DNA of 64,000 nt from Bacteroidota bacterium (GTDB lineage Bacteria > Bacteroidota > Bacteroidia > Chitinophagales > Chitinophagaceae), in assembly GCA_018970395.1 (NCBI GenBank), contig JAGWWM010000006.1, forward strand, positions 20,969 through 84,968. The letters run 5' to 3'. Of the stretch, positions 62,301-64,000 are shown piece after piece (the first letter of the stretch is position 1; each line of letters starts with the position of its first letter). A program made the position numbers and the translations under genes. The notes under the pieces were generated by a model. That model was not told where the DNA came from and made no database searches. It saw only the letters and a program-made list of their open reading frames with translations.

Positions 62301-63680
62301 GTCAATATCAATTATACAGAGTCGTATAATTCAAGAGTGCCGGGCTTTACCGATGATCCGCGTCAGGTGGGTAATAACTGGACTTCCAACGCGCCGGGAA
62401 TAGATTATGTATTCGGAAGACAGCCGGATGTAAAATGGTTGAATGCTGCCGCTTCAAAAGGGTGGATGACAAGGGATACTAATTTCAATTTCATGTTCAC
62501 GCAGAGCTACAAACAGGAATTGAAACTGGAAGCGACCGTGCAGCCGATCCGAGATTTTAATATTGATATCAGTCTGACCCGCTCTTTCAGTAAAAACTAT
62601 ACCAGCTTATATAAGGATACTACCGGCTTGGGAAATTTTGGGAATCTGAATCCTTACGCTGCAGGAGGTTTCGATATCAGTTTTATTTCTTATCAAACAC
62701 TTTTTCAAAAATATTCGGCAACGAGTCCGAGTGATGCCTTCCTAAAATTTGAAGCCAACAGAAAAATATTGAGTGAAAGATTGGGTACTTCAAATCCATA
62801 TACCAATAATCAAATACAAAACGATGGATATTATAAAGGGTATGGACGCTATTCGCAAGATGTATTGATTTCCTCTTTCATTGCCGCTTATACCAATCAG
62901 GATCCGCAAAATATCGGATTGATCAGTCAAAGCAGCAGGAGTATCGATGACAATCCTTTCCGTCGTTTTATGCCTTATCCCAACTGGCGTTTAACTTATA
63001 ACGGACTCACGCGTATTCCAGCTCTTGAGAAAGTGTTTACCAACTTTAGTATTACACATGCGTACAACAGTAATCTGAGTATGAATAATTTTGCTTCCGC
63101 ATTATTGTTTGCGGATGCGCAAGGACTTGGATTTCCTTCTTTCATAGATACCGTCTCCAAAAACTTTGTTCCTTTTTTCATTGTGCCCAATATTACCATT
63201 ACTGAAAAGTTTGCGCCTTTGGCGGGCGTGGATATCCAGCTTACCAATCAACTCAATTTGAAATTTGATTACGGCAGAACCCGTACCGTGAGTTTGAGTC
63301 TGATAGATTATCAGGTAAGCGAGGTAAGAAGCGTGGATATAACATTTGGTGCCGGATGGAGAAAACGCGGCATGAAATTTCCGTTTAAAATTCCATTCAC
63401 CCGAGGCTCCAAACAACTAGAAAATGATATCAGTTTCCGCTTTGACATGACCTATCGCGACAATGCCATCTCCAACAATATTCTTGATCAGCGCAGCAGT
63501 ATTCCTACAGGCGGACAAAAAGTGCTCAGCCTTAATCCCTCCATTGATTATGTATTGAATAACCGTATCCGGCTTCGTTTATTCATGGAACAAACGCGGG
63601 TGATCGGATATATCGCTACGCCTCCTCCCGTCGTCAACACCCGCGCAGGATTGCAGGTGAATATCAGTCTGGCACAGTAA
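56394..63680 (+). CDS. sprA: SprA (Sov), outer-membrane translocon of the type IX secretion system
   Basis: This giant protein of 2428 residues is the size expected of SprA, a 36-strand barrel through which type IX cargo crosses the outer membrane. Residues 1-26 look like a signal peptide (ALPLLLCFGVIEALGA). Recognisable segments are GDLTVTAGYIGQNIKNPTLPERARRNGGFDFDM, NFQFENQLKLDYSG, VSFPARGTLMPGATTLFGIK and GGGGLIYIDDFEGTRNGIDLRFP, the last a SprA hallmark. GGWAATGRVDVQLADLGTLTLSGS follows. The start is TTG (56394 or 56406); no in-frame ATG exists between the preceding stop and the signal peptide. It is downstream of ruvA. The cargo encoded at 1496 would use it. Confidence 0.96.
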   Translation: MRLLHRTIIRALPLLLCFGVIEALGAASRDSIPLSANKDTALPPVKLRFPIEDRRGDARQPDNPKNPFDLQSPGNVIKDSVVYDPITKKYLVYEKVGRTWYRKPGYLTFEEMAAYQSKKDEDAYFQKRLNTILNLNRKIDDPHLRVHESFFNRLFSNTGLPKVEIRPQGDLTVTAGYIGQNIKNPTLPERARRNGGFDFDMQANFGLNAKIGDKLNFPLTYNTLANFQFENQLKLDYSGGTDQIIKRLEAGNVSFPARGTLMPGATTLFGIKSELQFGKLFVTTVLANQNSSRQQMQLQGGSGLQNFTVKADEYEENRHFLMGHYFRKNYNKNMKNLPAVTSPVQILRMEVWVTNRTGTTTENRNVVAFMDLGENQPYNSTIIPLTSSSLPQNNANDLYGKITNDAAMRDASLVTSRLSALGLSAVQDFERTFARKLRPEEYYFNPQIGFISLNTFLQPDEVLGVAYQYSVNGKIFQVGEFSNDVTPDTTANNAGTQKVIFLKMLKATSQRPALPIWDLMMKNVYAVGFGQLERKDFKFNILYQEPGGGEKRYIPEGEEKGRPILELVNLDRLNNQNDPQPDGVFDYIEGFTVNSQQSRIIFPLLEPFGEDLNGIFRGSDSLELRKKYLFYPLYDSIKWLAQQSPQLNRYVFKGTSKSAGGNSEIPIGAFNVPQGSVTVTAGGQTLRENVDYVVDYNLGTVKIINQAIVNAGIPIQVGYENNATFGMQNRNFMALRLDYRAIELPTKQLNIGFGAMRLSERPFFTKMNYGEDPIRNTMVGGDVNFRSDWRRLTKWLDALPFYTTRQTSAITFTGEAARIFPSTAPQIRPEKGGGGLIYIDDFEGTRNGIDLRFPFVAWAMASTPSGAKDRFGTPLFPEANLPNALEYGFNRAKLAWYNIEPVLQERNSPNNPLSGNLEELSDPRVRFVNRVEVFPQSTPDLGQNQLITFDMAFYPTDRGPYNYDARPGSVDPLTGKLKNPQSRWGGIMRAIDQIDFETNNIEFIEMWIQDPFIKQPTSSGGQLYFNLGNISEDVLKDGRRFYENGLSTSETVAREDTSTWARVPRNPIQVAQAFSNIVAERPQQDVGFDGFTDDQERIFRKDFLDNYSTNYGNTGGFSLLNSDPSSDNYRHFRDAFYNNTRSGILARYKQFNNPHGNSPVSTNEQSYTPAATLYPDNEDLNRDNTLNEMEEYFQYAIDIKPKNAPEMQTGQNFIADRRDVDIRLANGSMRTETWYLFRIPIQQYQLKVGNIPDFKSIRFMRMYMTGFEDSLVLRFGKLELVRNMWRTFPFELREDGTYVKIDPNSPATFNLSAVNVEENDRRVPVNYVIPPGIERVQQLSNNGVNLLQNEQSLSMQICNLKDGESRSVFKSTNFDFRQYKRVRMFIHAESKGKIDNLKDNHLYAVIRLGTDFINNYYEIRMPLKITRWGSFLKDFEVWPAENEFDLNLEELVKFKLKRTGSVLSPFSEDRGNGIRWSVMGNPNLGEVKGFLVGIENAAGDNSGNICAEVWINELRLSGLDEKGGWAATGRVDVQLADLGTLTLSGSARSIGFGTVEQRVNERSRDFFTQFDASTTLQLGKLLPKSVGLEIPFYASYSQTVINPEYDPFDQDVKFKDKVNSVVNKDSVRKPAQDFTGITTINITNLRKNKTGEGKPRVYDISNFDVSYSYTQTQKRNPLIENDELTKHYAGLGYNFAPQPAFVEPFKKIIKYRSRWWNILKDFNFNLRPSLLSFRADVTRQFGATRAREVQIPGVPPSPFKIPETYDKFFIFDRVYNMRWDLTRSINVDFSATNNARVDEPNGRIDTRQKRDSILTNFLRGGRNVVYRQTANASYNLPLSKVPALDWTTLRVNYATTYNWVGASRVAIKLGNTIENSQQRVMTAQLDLSRLYMKSKWLTALENPSGGQKNVNQPMPAKLNPKDTVGKSKKYIARLIKRLNKQEAKQNKTYQPEWSTGGKVFGNFLTALKNVNINYTESYNSRVPGFTDDPRQVGNNWTSNAPGIDYVFGRQPDVKWLNAAASKGWMTRDTNFNFMFTQSYKQELKLEATVQPIRDFNIDISLTRSFSKNYTSLYKDTTGLGNFGNLNPYAAGGFDISFISYQTLFQKYSATSPSDAFLKFEANRKILSERLGTSNPYTNNQIQNDGYYKGYGRYSQDVLISSFIAAYTNQDPQNIGLISQSSRSIDDNPFRRFMPYPNWRLTYNGLTRIPALEKVFTNFSITHAYNSNLSMNNFASALLFADAQGLGFPSFIDTVSKNFVPFFIVPNITITEKFAPLAGVDIQLTNQLNLKFDYGRTRTVSLSLIDYQVSEVRSVDITFGAGWRKRGMKFPFKIPFTRGSKQLENDISFRFDMTYRDNAISNNILDQRSSIPTGGQKVLSLNPSIDYVLNNRIRLRLFMEQTRVIGYIATPPPVVNTRAGLQVNISLAQ

Positions 63681-63786
63681 GCTATTTATTTTTCTGTCAT
63701 TCTACGTTCTGATTCTTTTCATTTTTTACGACTTTTTCTTGTTTGAAATTTATTATCTGTAAAGTAAAAAATCAGACACATATTCT

Positions 63787-64000
63787 ATGAATCGTTTGCA
63801 TAATAAAGTGGCGATCGTGACCGGTGCCGCATCCGGAATCGGAAAAGCAATTGCCGCGCTTTTTTTAAAAGAAGGAGCAAAAGTGGTGGCTACCGATAAA
63901 CATGTAAAGCAGTTGGAGCTAATGGCGACGGAGTTCAGTGAGTACCATTTACAATTGATGTTTAAGTATGTGGACTTAAATAACGGTGCGGAAATAGAGG
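63787..64000 (+). CDS. Short-chain dehydrogenase/reductase, 3' part beyond window
   Basis: 71 codons are visible from the ATG at 63787. [39 protein letters not shown] has the TGxxxGIG cofactor motif and an Asp at the end of the second strand (TDKH), pointing to NAD rather than NADP. The catalytic Ser-Tyr-Lys lies outside the window. The substrate is unknown. It begins 107 bp after sprA on the same strand. Confidence 0.88.
   Translation, partial: MNRLHNKVAIVTGAASGIGKAIAALFLKEGAKVVATDKHVKQLELMATEFSEYHLQLMFKYVDLNNGAEIE

Overview
The window comes from a member of the Bacteroidota. The pointers are a complete SprA (the type IX secretion translocon), a secreted protein with a type IX C-terminal sorting domain, a type III glutamine synthetase, MqnB/MqnD of the futalosine menaquinone route, a DUF3078 protein, and promoters of the TAnnTTTG class sitting 5-60 nt upstream of start codons that lack Shine-Dalgarno sequences. 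A Chitinophagaceae-like genome is my best guess, by inference only. Both ends cut through genes (aconitase at the left, a short-chain dehydrogenase at the right).

Left part (1-19.5 kb): aconitase, a PspC-like mini-protein, and a large secreted calcium-motif protein. Next comes a kdnA-kdnB-kdsA operon for 8-amino-Kdo, then a siroheme sulfite reductase with a HEPN-like tail. Divergent from the reductase is a tightly overlapping tetrapyrrole operon: a class II 5-aminolevulinate synthase (C4 pathway), a HemC-HemD fusion starting at TTG, HemB, a DUF2490 outer-membrane protein, and a Met8-type siroheme synthase fused to a TauE/TSUP transporter. The reductase needs siroheme, which the divergent operon helps make, and the transporter domain may export sulfite, so this reads as one sulfur/tetrapyrrole locus. 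mtaB and mdh follow.

Middle (19.6-40 kb): efp, accB-accC, glnA (type III), a multi-pass membrane protein, purL, hldD, a coiled-coil membrane-anchored protein, mqnB-mqnD, two tandem eukaryote-like 6-pyruvoyl-tetrahydropterin synthases plus folE, a class III aminotransferase, scpA, a DUF3078 protein, purQ, and a two-gene DsbD system.

Accessory island (40.0-44.0 kb): a 552-bp element with 17-bp perfect inverted repeats and an 8/9 target duplication has separated a promoter from a now-decayed gene. Next to it lie a frameshifted gene remnant and a polyvalent-protein-type kinase gene bracketed by copies of the 3' end of tRNA-Arg. tRNA-Arg(CCU), tRNA-Glu(UUC), gapA and tRNA-Pro(CGG) follow, then a tandem array of four 109-111-bp hairpin units.

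Right part (44-64 kb): a TonB-dependent receptor with a His-rich lipoprotein (probable metal uptake), a DUF2721 protein, and the his operon hisG-hisD-[repeat element]-hisC-hisB. The his operon is preceded by a complete attenuator: promoter, 16-residue leader peptide with four His, antiterminator and terminator. An ABC-F ATPase, fabD, ruvA and sprA complete the window.
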